A DNA stretch of 57,853 nt from JAEKLB01 sp050249235 (GTDB lineage Bacteria > Actinomycetota > Acidimicrobiia > Acidimicrobiales > CADCSY01), in contig JBFWQW010000008.1 of NCBI GenBank assembly GCA_050249235.1, forward strand, positions 1 through 57,853, in the 5' to 3' direction. The translations under genes and the position numbers were made by a program. Numbering within the stretch: position 1 is the stretch's first letter; the number at the start of each line of letters is the position of its first letter. The notes beneath the pieces are model-generated. The model searched no databases. It saw only the letters and a list, made by a program, of their open reading frames with translations, and was not told where the DNA came from. Shown in pieces: positions 8,096-17,147 of this stretch.

Positions 8096-11071
8096 ATGGC
8101 CCGGTCCGATGACGCCGCCGCCGTCGTGGCCCGGGAGCTGGCCCGGCTGGGCGCCGAGCAGCGGGCCGGCCTGTTCCACCTGTCGTGGTGGTCGGACCGC
8201 CTGCTGGGGCTGGCCATGGACGACCCCGCCTTCCGGAACCGGCTCCTCCGCTTCGTCGACGTCTACCCGGCCACGGCCGGACCCGACGACGTGGTCGAGC
8301 ACCTCGACGAGTACCTGGGCGGGCGGACCACGCCGCTGGCGGTCCGCGCCCTCGTCGGGCTGGCCGGCGCGGTGCCGGTGCTCGGGCCCCGCGCCGCCGA
8401 CGCCGTCGCCCGCCGGATGATCGAGCGCCTGGCCCGGCAGTTCATCGTCGGCCCCGACCCGGCTGGCGCCCTTCCCACCCTGCGGCGGCTGTGGGAGGAC
8501 GGCGTCGCCGCCACCGTCGACCTGCTCGGCGAGAAGACGGTGGTGTCGGCCGAGGCCGATCGCTACGCGGCCCGGGTGGCCTCGACGATGGATGCGCTGC
8601 TCGTCGAGGCTGACCGGTGGCCGGCCCGCCCGCTCCTCGAGGCAGACGACCTCGGCGCCCTGCCCCGGGTCAACCTGTCGGTGAAGGCCACGGCGCTGGC
8701 CCCGCACCTGGCGCCCCTCACCGCCGGAGCCGGGCTCGACGAGGCCGCCGGCCGGCTCCGGCCGCTGCTCGTGGAGGCCCGTGACCGCGGCGCGTTCGTG
8801 TACCTCGACGCCGAGCACCACGCCGTCCGCGACCTGACCTTCGAGCTCGCCCGGCGGGTGCTCGGTGGTGACGACCTCCGGTCGGTGCCGGCCGGCATCG
8901 TGGTGCAGGCCTACCTGCGGGACTCGCTCGACCACCTCCGGGAGATCGTCGACTGGTCGGCCGGCCGGGACGCGCCGGTCACCGTCCGACTCGTGAAGGG
9001 GGCGTACTGGGACGCCGAGACCGTAGAGGCCCGGGCATCGGGCTGGCCCTCGCCGGTGTTCGACCGCAAGGACGAGACCGACGCCAACTACGAGCGCTGC
9101 GTCGACGTGCTCCACGACGCCCACGGCACGGTCCGGGCCGCCTTCGGCACCCACAACCTGCGCTCCCTCGGCCACGCCATCGCCTCGGCCCGGGCCCGGG
9201 GCATCCCGGACACCGGCTACGAGCTCCAGCTCCTCCACGGGATGGCCGAGCCGGTGCAGGCCGCGCTCCGCCGGTCGGGCCACCGGCTCCGGGTCTACGC
9301 GCCCGTCGGTGAGCTGGTTCCCGGCATGGCCTACCTCGTGCGCCGGCTGCTCGAGAACACCAGCAACGACGGGTTCGTGCGGCGCTCCTTCGCAGAGCAC
9401 CGCGGCCTCGACGAGCTGCTCCGTCCACCCGGCCCGGCGCCGGCGGGCGGGCCGCCACCGCTGCCCTCCCACCCGGCCACCGATCCCGGGCGACCGGCGC
9501 CGTACGAGCCGGAGCCGCCGGCGGCCTGGCACCGGCAGGAGGTGCGGGCCGCGATGGCCACCGCCGTCGCGGCGGCGCGGGCGGCACCGCCGCTCGAGGT
9601 CCGGGCCCTGATCGCCGGACGCTGGGAGTGGGGTGAGCCGGGCGAGCCGGGCGACGTCTCGACCGACCCCGCCGACCCCGGCCGGGTGGTGGCGACGGTG
9701 GCCTCCTGCACCGGCCGCGACGCCGACCGGGCGATCGCCGTCGCGGCGGCGTCCTTCCCGGCCTGGTCGTCGGTCCCCGCCCGGCAGCGAGCGGCCGTGC
9801 TGTTCCGGGCGGCCGAGCACCTGCGGCGGGACCGGCCCCGCCTGGCCGCGCTCGAGGTGGTGGAGGCGGGCAAGCCGTGGGACGAAGCCGACGCCGACGT
9901 CGCCGAGGCCATCGACTTCTGCGAGTACTACGGGCGGGAGGCCCTCCGGCTCGACCGGGGAGGCACGGTCTCGTCGCCCCCGGGCGAGGACAACACGCTG
10001 CGCTACCGGGGCAGGGGCGTGGCCGTGGTGATCTCGCCCTGGAACTTCCCGCTGGCCATCCCGACCGGCATGACCGCGGCCGCCCTCGTCGCCGGCAACA
10101 CCGTGATCCTCAAGCCGGCCGAGCAGAGCCCCGCCCTGGCGGCCGAGCTGGTGGCCGCGCTGGTGGCCGCCGGCGCGCCGCCCGGGGCGATCCAGCTGCT
10201 CCCCGGCGCCGGCGAGGTGGTCGGCGCCCGGCTGGTGGAGCACCCGGGGGTGGCCCTGGTGGCCTTCACCGGCTCCCGCCAGGTCGGCCTCGAGATCAAC
10301 CGGACGGCGGCCGTGCACCGCCCGGGGCAGCGGGCCGTCAAGCGGGTCGTCGTCGAGCTGGGCGGCAAGAACGCCATCGTCGTCGACGACGACGCCGACC
10401 TCGACGTGGCCGTGCCCGACATCGTCCGATCGGCCTTCGGCTACAGCGGCCAGAAGTGCTCGGCCTGCTCCCGGCTCATCCTCCTCGACCGGGTGCACGA
10501 CGCCGTCGTCGAGCGGGTGGTGGCGGCCACGGCCGCCCTTCGCATCGGTCCCCCGACGGCGATGGGGACGCAGGTCGGCCCGCTGATCGACGCCGAGGCG
10601 AGGGACCGGGTGCGGGCCTACGTCGAGCTGGCCGCCCGGGAGGGCGAGCTCCTGCTCCGGCGCGACGACGTGCCGGCCTCCGGCTGGTACGTCGGGCCCG
10701 CCATCGTGGCCGGGCTCGATCCCCGCACCAGCCGGGTGGCGAACGAGGAGGTCTTCGGGCCCCTCCTCGCGGTCTTCAGGGTGGCCGATCTCGACGAGGC
10801 CGTGGCCCTGGCCAACGCCACGGACTACGCGCTCACCGCCGGCGTCCACACCCGCTCGCCCGGGACCGTGCGGCGGCTCTCGGCCGAGCTGCGGGCCGGC
10901 AACATCTACGTGAACCGGCCCACCACGGGCGCCGTCGTCGGGCGCCAGCCCTTCGGCGGCTTCGGCCTCTCGGGCGTGGGCTCGAAGGCGGGCGGACCCG
11001 ACTACCTGCTCCAGTTCCTCGACCCCGTGACCGTCACCGAGAACACCCTGCGCCAGGGGGTAGTGGGATGA
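8096..11071 (+). CDS. putA: Bifunctional proline dehydrogenase / glutamate-semialdehyde dehydrogenase (PutA type)
   Basis: A 991-residue fusion that oxidises proline to glutamate. Residues about 1-445 are the FAD-dependent proline dehydrogenase barrel (VRLVKGAYWDAET, YELQLLHGMAEP, LVRRLLENTSNDGF). After a Pro-rich linker, residues about 480-980 are an aldehyde dehydrogenase with the NAD-binding stretch VVISPWNFPLAIPTG, the VELGGKNAIVV glutamate and the catalytic cysteine at about residue 788 (GYSGQKCSACSR). There is no N-terminal DNA-binding domain, so this is the short non-repressor type. The gene starts 9 nt after dapB and may be read from the same transcript. Confidence 0.95.
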   Translation: MARSDDAAAVVARELARLGAEQRAGLFHLSWWSDRLLGLAMDDPAFRNRLLRFVDVYPATAGPDDVVEHLDEYLGGRTTPLAVRALVGLAGAVPVLGPRAADAVARRMIERLARQFIVGPDPAGALPTLRRLWEDGVAATVDLLGEKTVVSAEADRYAARVASTMDALLVEADRWPARPLLEADDLGALPRVNLSVKATALAPHLAPLTAGAGLDEAAGRLRPLLVEARDRGAFVYLDAEHHAVRDLTFELARRVLGGDDLRSVPAGIVVQAYLRDSLDHLREIVDWSAGRDAPVTVRLVKGAYWDAETVEARASGWPSPVFDRKDETDANYERCVDVLHDAHGTVRAAFGTHNLRSLGHAIASARARGIPDTGYELQLLHGMAEPVQAALRRSGHRLRVYAPVGELVPGMAYLVRRLLENTSNDGFVRRSFAEHRGLDELLRPPGPAPAGGPPPLPSHPATDPGRPAPYEPEPPAAWHRQEVRAAMATAVAAARAAPPLEVRALIAGRWEWGEPGEPGDVSTDPADPGRVVATVASCTGRDADRAIAVAAASFPAWSSVPARQRAAVLFRAAEHLRRDRPRLAALEVVEAGKPWDEADADVAEAIDFCEYYGREALRLDRGGTVSSPPGEDNTLRYRGRGVAVVISPWNFPLAIPTGMTAAALVAGNTVILKPAEQSPALAAELVAALVAAGAPPGAIQLLPGAGEVVGARLVEHPGVALVAFTGSRQVGLEINRTAAVHRPGQRAVKRVVVELGGKNAIVVDDDADLDVAVPDIVRSAFGYSGQKCSACSRLILLDRVHDAVVERVVAATAALRIGPPTAMGTQVGPLIDAEARDRVRAYVELAAREGELLLRRDDVPASGWYVGPAIVAGLDPRTSRVANEEVFGPLLAVFRVADLDEAVALANATDYALTAGVHTRSPGTVRRLSAELRAGNIYVNRPTTGAVVGRQPFGGFGLSGVGSKAGGPDYLLQFLDPVTVTENTLRQGVVG

Positions 11072-11078
11072 AGGGGGG

Positions 11079-12740
11079 TCAGGCGCCCATCACCTGGTCG
11101 AGGAGGTCGAGGGGGAGGGCGCCGTGGCGAAGGACGTCGTCGTGGAAGGCGCGGAGGTCGAAGGCGTCGCCCGCCGCCGCGGCCCGCTCCCGCCGCAGCC
11201 GCTGGAGGTGGAGCTCGCCGACCTTGTAGGCGAGCGCCTGGCCCGGCCACACGATGTAGCGGTCGACCTCGACGACGATCTCGTGCCTCGGGCTCACGGA
11301 GTGGGCCGCGAAGAAGTCGATGGCCTGGTCGCGTGACCAGCCCAGGGCGTGGAGCCCGGTGTCGAGGACGAGCCGGCAGGCCCGCATCATCTCGGCGTCG
11401 AGGGCGCCGAAGCGCTGGTAGGGGTCGGCGTAGAGGCCGAGCTCGGGGCCGAGGCTCTCGCAGTACAGGCCCCAGCCCTCCACGTAGGCGGTGCAGGCCA
11501 GCGACTGCTGGCGGAAGCGGGGGAGCCCCTCGGTCTCCTGGGCCAGGGTGAGCTGGAAGTGGTGGCCGGGCACGGCTTCGTGGAGGCAGATCGACTCCAT
11601 GTTCCACGCCGGCCGGGTGGGCAGGTCGTACGTGTTGGCGTAGAACATGCCCGGCCGGCCCAGCTCGACGGAGCCGGGCAGGTAATACGCGGCCGGCTGG
11701 GAGGGCGCCTGGTCGGCCGGGACGGCGGTGATGCCGAAGGGCAGGCGGGGGAGGCGCCCGAAGAGCCGGGGCACGCCCGGGTCGATGCGCTTGGCGATGT
11801 CGCGGTAGGCCGCCAGCAGGGCCTCGTCGGTGGCGAACCGGAACCGCTCGTCGGTGGCGAGGAAGGTGGCGAAGGCGGCCCGGTCGCCGTGGAACCCGGT
11901 CGAGGCCATCACGTCGTCCATGGCGGCGTCGATGCGGGCCACCTCGGCCAACCCGGTCTCGTGGATCTCCTCGGGCGAGAGGGTCGTGGTCGTGTGGGCC
12001 CGGACCCGCTCGGCGTACCAATCGGAGCCGTCGGGCAGGTCGCGCAGGCCGACGGTGTCGCGGCAGTCCGGGAGGTAGGTGTCGACGAGGTAACCGCGCA
12101 GCCGGGCGTAGGCGGGTGCCACCCGCTCCCGCACCAGGGCGGCGGCCTCGGCCCGGACCTCGTCGGGCGTGCCGTCGAAGGCGAGCAGCAGCGGGTTGGC
12201 ACCGGGCTCGCCGCCGAGCAGGGCGTCGAGCTGGCCCGGCACCTCGCGGAGGCAGATCCGGGGCGGCGTGAGGCCGCGGGCCAGGCCCTGCACGAGCAGC
12301 TCGATGCTCTGGTCGACGAGGTCGGGCAGCCGGCGGAGGCGGGCGAGGAGGTCGTCGTGGTGCCTCACCGTGTCACGGGGCATCACCGAGAGCAGGAAGG
12401 CTGGATCGAGCTGGGGCCCCTCCATCTGGTTCAGCGGCAGGTAGTCGCCCGGGAAGGCGGCCGCGGCGACCTCGGCCCGCTCGAGGTAGGCGAACATCTC
12501 CCGGCTCACCCGGTCGGTCTCGCCCAGTCGGTCGGGGTCGACGGCATCGAGGGCGTCGAGGAGGTCGCCGGCCTCGTGGCGGCGGCGCTCGACGGCGTCG
12601 ACCGACAGGTCGGTCCAGCGGTCGTGATGGTCCGGCCAGCCGGTGTAGGTGGCCAACTCCGGGTGCTCTGCCATGGTCCGGGCCCAGTCCCGCTCGAACA
12701 GCTCGTGGAGCCGCGCCCCCGCGTCGTTCTCCTCCGTCAC
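11079..12740 (-). CDS. DUF885 family metallopeptidase-like protein
   Basis: A 553-residue DUF885 protein. The zinc-type signature HEAVPGHH lies at residues 387-394, followed by AYVEGWGLYCESLG, which supplies the third ligand glutamate in related thermolysin-like folds. Substrates of actinobacterial members are mostly unknown; some are described as carboxypeptidases or dipeptidases. No signal peptide is visible, so it is probably cytoplasmic. The GTG start is chosen because GGAGGAG lies about 5 nt upstream. It converges on putA with only 7 nt between stops. Its start lies 16 nt after the stop of the DedA-like gene, suggesting a two-gene operon. Confidence 0.88.
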   Translation of the reverse strand: MTEENDAGARLHELFERDWARTMAEHPELATYTGWPDHHDRWTDLSVDAVERRRHEAGDLLDALDAVDPDRLGETDRVSREMFAYLERAEVAAAAFPGDYLPLNQMEGPQLDPAFLLSVMPRDTVRHHDDLLARLRRLPDLVDQSIELLVQGLARGLTPPRICLREVPGQLDALLGGEPGANPLLLAFDGTPDEVRAEAAALVRERVAPAYARLRGYLVDTYLPDCRDTVGLRDLPDGSDWYAERVRAHTTTTLSPEEIHETGLAEVARIDAAMDDVMASTGFHGDRAAFATFLATDERFRFATDEALLAAYRDIAKRIDPGVPRLFGRLPRLPFGITAVPADQAPSQPAAYYLPGSVELGRPGMFYANTYDLPTRPAWNMESICLHEAVPGHHFQLTLAQETEGLPRFRQQSLACTAYVEGWGLYCESLGPELGLYADPYQRFGALDAEMMRACRLVLDTGLHALGWSRDQAIDFFAAHSVSPRHEIVVEVDRYIVWPGQALAYKVGELHLQRLRRERAAAAGDAFDLRAFHDDVLRHGALPLDLLDQVMGA

Positions 12741-12756
12741 CGCCGCTCCTCCCCGC

Positions 12757-13437
12757 TCACGTCTCGTCGCCCAGGTTGCGTTCGATCTCGGCCTCGGCCT
12801 CGGCCGGGGTGTCGAGGGTGCCCCGCCGGCGGCCGAGGACGGTCTGGGCCACGGCGATGGCCACGGTCACCCCGACGAGGCGCCACTGGTAGCGCTGGAT
12901 CCAGTCGAGCACGCCCTCGAGCTCGTCCCGGAAGGCGTCGCCGGCGATCCAGAACACCGTCAGGCGCCCGATGGTGCCGAGCACGTTCATGGCCCAGAAC
13001 AGCCGGACCTTCATGCCGCTGGCGCCGGCCAGCAGGCACATGTTGCCGCTCGGCGCCAGCAGGACGACCAGCGGCGCGGCCCGGCCGAACCACTTCTCGA
13101 CCCGCCGGATCACCGGTCCCATGGTCCCGGCGTTGTCGTCCGCCCAGCGCAGGGCGGCCTCGCCGTACTGGCGGCCGAGGACGAAGTACAGCGGGTCGGT
13201 GAGCAGGAGGCGGATGAAGCCGACGAGGAAGAACGAGGTGGCGTCGAGCTGGGGCGCGACCAGGAGCAGGTAGCGGTTGCGGGGGTTGAGGAAGAGCTGG
13301 AGGAGGGGGTGCTCGGTGACGAGCTTCGGTCCCAGGGCGTCGGCCACGAGCCCGGCCACCGACATCACCGCGATCGGCGTGATGAGCCACGGGAGCGGGA
13401 TGCGGCGGGGAGCCACCTCCCCGGTCGGCCCCTCCAT
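12757..13437 (-). CDS. DedA / VTT-like membrane protein
   Basis: A membrane protein of 226 residues. Hydrophobic segments lie near LPWLITPIAVMSVAGLVADA, LLLVAPQLDATSFFLVGFI and VVLLAPSGNMCLLAGASGM, with a last one near the C-terminus (LVGVTVAIAVAQTVLG). The segment APSGNMCLLAGASGMKVRLFWAMNVLG, then TIGRLTVFWIAG, follows the re-entrant pattern of DedA/VTT proteins, which take part in lipid scrambling and membrane homeostasis. The frame is open 114 nt further upstream. The ATG at 13437 is preferred because TACCCT ends 7 nt before it on this strand. Family assignment is by pattern only and is moderately sure. Confidence 0.7.
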   Translation of the reverse strand: MEGPTGEVAPRRIPLPWLITPIAVMSVAGLVADALGPKLVTEHPLLQLFLNPRNRYLLLVAPQLDATSFFLVGFIRLLLTDPLYFVLGRQYGEAALRWADDNAGTMGPVIRRVEKWFGRAAPLVVLLAPSGNMCLLAGASGMKVRLFWAMNVLGTIGRLTVFWIAGDAFRDELEGVLDWIQRYQWRLVGVTVAIAVAQTVLGRRRGTLDTPAEAEAEIERNLGDET

Positions 13438-13444
13438 CGGCGGG

Positions 13445-13450
13445 AGGGTA
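13445..13450 (-). promoter_or_regulatory. Candidate -10 element for the DedA-like gene
   Basis: On the minus strand TACCCT ends 7 nt before the ATG at 13437. It fits the leaderless pattern of this genome and decides the start. Confidence 0.45.
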
Positions 13451-13583
13451 GCGGGGGAGGTCACCCGCCCCCCTGGCGCGCCTGCCCTCGCCGCTCGTCG
13501 CCGCCGAGCCCCGGGCGAGGTGCCGCGCCTCGGTCGGCCGCGTTCGGCCACGGCGGCGGGGCGCTTCCCCTCTCCGGCAGCGG

Positions 13584-14813
13584 ATGTGGGACCATCGGCC
13601 GGTGACCGGCAGCGGGCCCGACGGGGGGGCGCTCGACGGCGGTGACCGCAGCCGCCTGTCGGATGTCCTGTCGGTGGTGAACCGGGACGACCCGGGCCGG
13701 GGGGAGCACCAGGTGCAGGCGCTGGTCGAGGCCCGGTTCACCCGGGACTACCGCAAGGGCGTCAGGCCGCAGCTCCGGCGCCTCTACGAGAAGGCCAAGC
13801 ACAGCCAGTGGGACGCCGAGACGGACCTGCCGTGGCACCTCGACATCGACGTCGAGGCCGTGACGCGGAGCAACGCCGCCGCCCGGCCATTCACCGGGGC
13901 CGGCATCGACCTGGCCGGCACCCCGTTCGAGCGCTGGACCGAGGTCGAGTGGCACCGCTACGGGCGGGAGAGCCACGCCTGGATGCTCTCGCAGTTCCTC
14001 CACGGGGAGCAGGGAGCGCTGGTGTGCACGGCCCGCATCGTGGAGACCGTGCCGTGGGCCGACGCGAAGTACTACGCCGCCACCCAGGTGATGGACGAGG
14101 CCCGCCACGTCGAGGTCTTCTCGAAGTACCTGGAGAAGATCGGCGGCGCCTACCCGGTGAACACCCACCTGGAGCTGCTGCTCGACGACATCGTGCGGGA
14201 CAGCCGCTGGGACGTCACCTACCTCGGCATGCAGATCATGGTCGAGGGCCTCGCGCTGGCCGCCTTCGGCTTCATGCAGCAGCTCACCACCGAGCCCCTC
14301 CTCAAGCAGCTCCTCCACCGGGTGATGGCCGACGAGGCTCGCCACGTGGCCTTCGGGGTGCTCACGCTCCAGGAGCTGTACCGGTCGCTCTCGGCCGGCG
14401 AGATCAGGGAGCGACAGGAGTTCGCCTTCGAGGCCGCCCTGCGCATGCGCGACCGCTTCCTCCAGCAGGAGGTGTGGGCCCGCCTGGGCATCGACGTCGC
14501 CGCCGCCACGACCCTCCTCTCGCAGTCCGAGGAGCGGCGGGCCTTCCAGCAACTGCTGTTCTCCAAGATCGTCCCCAACTGCAAGAAGCTCGGCCTCCTG
14601 GACGCCGGCGACGGCTGGCTGCGGACCCGGTTCGGCGAGATCGGCGTCCTGCAGTTCGAGGACTGGCCCGACACCGCCGACGAGGCCGCGGTCTTCGCGC
14701 TCGTGGCCACCGAGGCTGCGGACGGCGCCGAGGTCGACGAGGCGGGCGACGGGGGCGACGGGGGCGACGGGGGCGACGGGAGGGATGTGGACGAGGTGCA
14801 GCCGGGGGACTGA
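13584..14813 (+). CDS. Ferritin-like diiron protein with two EX28DEARH motifs
   Basis: A 409-residue protein with a complete diiron set. E142 is followed by D171-E172-A-R-H175, and E221 by D250-E251-A-R-H254. Each pair is separated by exactly 28 residues, the spacing of AurF/CmlI-type N-oxygenases and other ferritin-like oxidases. Its reaction is unknown; no tailoring genes or carrier protein lie nearby. The ATG at 13584 and a GTG at 13602 are both possible starts. The C-terminus ends in an acidic tail with a GDGGDGGDG repeat encoded by a 9-bp tandem array just before the stop. It faces away from the DedA-like gene. Confidence 0.82.
   Translation: MWDHRPVTGSGPDGGALDGGDRSRLSDVLSVVNRDDPGRGEHQVQALVEARFTRDYRKGVRPQLRRLYEKAKHSQWDAETDLPWHLDIDVEAVTRSNAAARPFTGAGIDLAGTPFERWTEVEWHRYGRESHAWMLSQFLHGEQGALVCTARIVETVPWADAKYYAATQVMDEARHVEVFSKYLEKIGGAYPVNTHLELLLDDIVRDSRWDVTYLGMQIMVEGLALAAFGFMQQLTTEPLLKQLLHRVMADEARHVAFGVLTLQELYRSLSAGEIRERQEFAFEAALRMRDRFLQQEVWARLGIDVAAATTLLSQSEERRAFQQLLFSKIVPNCKKLGLLDAGDGWLRTRFGEIGVLQFEDWPDTADEAAVFALVATEAADGAEVDEAGDGGDGGDGGDGRDVDEVQPGD
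14747..14783 (+). repeat. 9-bp tandem repeat inside the diiron gene's 3' end
   Basis: About four copies of GGGCGACGG in frame, encoding GDG units in the acidic C-terminal tail. It is the first of several short-period arrays in the next kilobase. Confidence 0.85.
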
Positions 14814-15154
<341 letters not shown>

Positions 15155-16393
15155 TCACGGCGCCGGCCCCGTCCGGTCGCGGTGGGCGGCGATGGCGACC
15201 AGGTCGGTGCGCGTCTTCGCCCGGTGGTGGTGCCTGCAGCGGGGCTCGAGCAGCTCGAGCAAGGTGAGCCGGGTCGTCGCCCACGGGACCGTGTGGTCGA
15301 TCTCGAGGAAGGCCCGCTGCCCGCACCCGGGCTCGACGCAGATGAGGTCGAGCCAGCGCAGCGCGGTCCGCTGGTGGGCGGAGGGTCGGCGACCGAGGTG
15401 CGCCACGTTGACCACGTCGACGCCCCTGGTCACCACCGCCTTCAGCACCGCGTCGCCGGACTCGACCATGGCTCTGACGACGCCGACGGGCACCGAGCCG
15501 ACGCCGGGGATCTCGCACACCTCGTCCTCCGCCGGCCAGCCTCGGACCAGGGCGTCCCAGTCGACCCGGACGACCACCTCCTTCGGCACCACTCGACCAC
15601 CGCGATCGGCCTTGTCGGCCCTGTCGGCCCTGTCGGCCCTGTCGGCCCTGTCGATCGGGTCGACCGAGGCGCTGCACGGACCGGCGGCCGGCGCCGGCCC
15701 GGCGGCGCGGCGGGCCATGGCGAGGAGGGCGTCGGCCCGATGGGCCTCGGAGGGCTCCGCCCGTCCCTCGCGGTGGGCGGCTCGGAACAGCCGGTCGGCG
15801 AACCGGTCGACCACGGCGGCGATCTCGGCCACCTCGTCGGGCGTCGACCGGTACTGGAGCTCGGCCGCCCCGTCGCCGCTCGACCGCGTCCGTAGGAACC
15901 GGGCCGCGTGGACGCGCCGGTACGTGGCCTCGGCGTCCCGGTCGGCGGCCGCCTTCGTGCGACCGCAGCGCTCCCGCAGCTCGGACAGCGACTCCCGGGC
16001 GGCGGCATCCACCAGCGCCCGCTGGGCGGCCGGCGCCACCGCGGCGGCGTCGGCCACCACGTGGGCCTGCGGCGCCGAGAGCACACCGGCCGTCACGGCC
16101 GCCTCGACCTCGGGCAGCGCCGGGAGCGCCCGGGACGCCTCGAGCACACCCCGGGCCTGGCCGACCGACGTGCCGGCCAGGAGGGCGAGGTGATCCGCCG
16201 CCGAGCGTCGCCCGGCCCGCCGCCACGTCCCCGCTTCCTCGACCCGGGCCGCCAGCCGGAGCTTGGCCCCGGCCGCCAGCCGCTCGACCTCGTCGAGCTG
16301 GCGCCAGGCCGCCTCGGCGCCCGGCAGGGGGACGGCGCCCGGCTCGAGCGCGGTCACGGCCTTCCGCACGACCTCGACGACGCTGGCGAACAT
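15155..16393 (-). CDS. DUF222-domain HNH endonuclease (13E12 repeat family)
   Basis: A 412-residue protein. The N-terminal two thirds are the helical DUF222 domain typical of the 13E12 family (AAWRQLDEVERLAAGAKLRLAARV; GVLSAPQAHVVADA). The C-terminus is an HNH nuclease: CVEPGCG, LEIDHTVPWA, then CRHHHRAKTR, with both zinc-type cysteines and the His residues present. Around residues 247-262 a DRADRADRADRAD repeat comes from a 9-bp array in the DNA. The ATG at 16393 is inside a perfect LexA box and has TATCAT 7 nt upstream, so it is probably leaderless and SOS-induced. DUF222/HNH genes are multicopy in many actinobacteria; their role is not established. Confidence 0.88.
   Translation of the reverse strand: MFASVVEVVRKAVTALEPGAVPLPGAEAAWRQLDEVERLAAGAKLRLAARVEEAGTWRRAGRRSAADHLALLAGTSVGQARGVLEASRALPALPEVEAAVTAGVLSAPQAHVVADAAAVAPAAQRALVDAAARESLSELRERCGRTKAAADRDAEATYRRVHAARFLRTRSSGDGAAELQYRSTPDEVAEIAAVVDRFADRLFRAAHREGRAEPSEAHRADALLAMARRAAGPAPAAGPCSASVDPIDRADRADRADRADKADRGGRVVPKEVVVRVDWDALVRGWPAEDEVCEIPGVGSVPVGVVRAMVESGDAVLKAVVTRGVDVVNVAHLGRRPSAHQRTALRWLDLICVEPGCGQRAFLEIDHTVPWATTRLTLLELLEPRCRHHHRAKTRTDLVAIAAHRDRTGPAP
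15607..15655 (-). repeat. 9-bp tandem repeat inside the HNH gene
   Basis: Five near-identical copies of GTCGGCCCT on the plus strand encode the Asp-Arg-Ala repeat of the HNH protein. It remains in frame, so copy-number change would lengthen or shorten the linker without breaking the gene. Confidence 0.85.
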
Positions 16394-16400
16394 GTGTTCG
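16387..16400. promoter_or_regulatory. LexA (SOS) box over the HNH gene start
   Basis: CGAACATGTGTTCG is a perfect palindrome matching the actinobacterial SOS box CGAAC-N4-GTTCG. The ATG of the HNH gene (16393-16391, minus strand) is inside it. Bound LexA would cover the start site. SOS boxes have been described for mycobacterial 13E12-family genes, which supports function. Confidence 0.85.
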
Positions 16401-16406
16401 ATGATA
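16401..16406 (-). promoter_or_regulatory. Candidate -10 element for the HNH gene
   Basis: On the minus strand TATCAT ends 7 nt before the ATG and abuts the LexA box, as expected for a LexA-repressed leaderless promoter. Confidence 0.6.
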
Positions 16407-16562
16407 TCGGGCCCGGGTGACGGTCGCTACCGATGAGTAGTGGCGCTGCGGGACCCGCGCCGTCCGGCCACATCGACGGACCACCCCGACATCGATCGAG
16501 GGACCACCGAGTGGGATGGCCTGACAGCGGGAACGCGGTCGGGCCCGGAAGGGACGACGGCG

Positions 16563-16568
16563 TACGCT
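16563..16568 (+). promoter_or_regulatory. Candidate -10 element for the gene at 16575
   Basis: TACGCT ends 6 nt before the GTG start. No ribosome-binding site is seen, so a leaderless transcript is likely. Confidence 0.5.
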
Positions 16569-16574
16569 CGCGGG

Positions 16575-17147
16575 GTGGCACGACCGTCCGATCCCGGCTT
16601 CCTCGTGCTGCACGAGCTGCGGGTGAAGGGGATCGCCCCGCTCATGGGTCACGACCCGGTCGCGGTGCAGGCCCAGGCCACGGCCGGGCTGATCGGGCGC
16701 CGGGAGGGGATCGTGGCCGGCTGGCGCCTGACGCCGGCCGGGCGCCTCGCCCACGAGCGGGCCGTCGCCGCCGACGTGGCCGGGCTCGAGGACGGGCTCA
16801 CCGAGGGCTACCGGCGGTTCCTCGCCCTCAACCCGGCCCTGCTCTCGCTCTGCACCGCCTGGCAGCGCAGCGGCGAGCGGGCGACGGTGGTCGACGGGCT
16901 CGACGGCCTGCACCGGGCGGCCGCACCGGTACTCGACGGGCTGGCCCGGCTGCTCGAGCGCTATGGGGCCTACCGCGACCGCCTCGCCGAGGCCCGGACC
17001 CGGGTGCGGGCGGGCGAGCTCGACTACGTGGCCCGGCCCCTGGTCGACAGCTACCACACGGTCTGGTCGGAGCTGCACGAGGACCTGCTGGCCAGCCTGG
17101 GCATCGCCCGGAGCAGCGAGCCGGTCGTGGAGACGGAGGTCGCCTGA
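16575..17147 (+). CDS. Probable winged-helix protein, function unknown
   Basis: A protein of 190 residues that I do not recognise by name. The N-terminal 60 residues (PGFLVLHELRVKGIAPL, GHDPVAVQAQATAGLIGRR, IVAGWRLTPAGRLAHERA) look like a winged-helix domain of the MarR/PadR type, with LTPAGR as the wing. The rest is predicted helical and rich in Leu, Arg and Ala. It could be a DNA-binding regulator. The GTG at 16575 is chosen because conserved-looking sequence starts there and TACGCT precedes it by 6 nt; the frame is open further upstream. Its TGA overlaps the dapA ATG by one base, so the two are co-transcribed. Confidence 0.75.
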   Translation: MARPSDPGFLVLHELRVKGIAPLMGHDPVAVQAQATAGLIGRREGIVAGWRLTPAGRLAHERAVAADVAGLEDGLTEGYRRFLALNPALLSLCTAWQRSGERATVVDGLDGLHRAAAPVLDGLARLLERYGAYRDRLAEARTRVRAGELDYVARPLVDSYHTVWSELHEDLLASLGIARSSEPVVETEVA

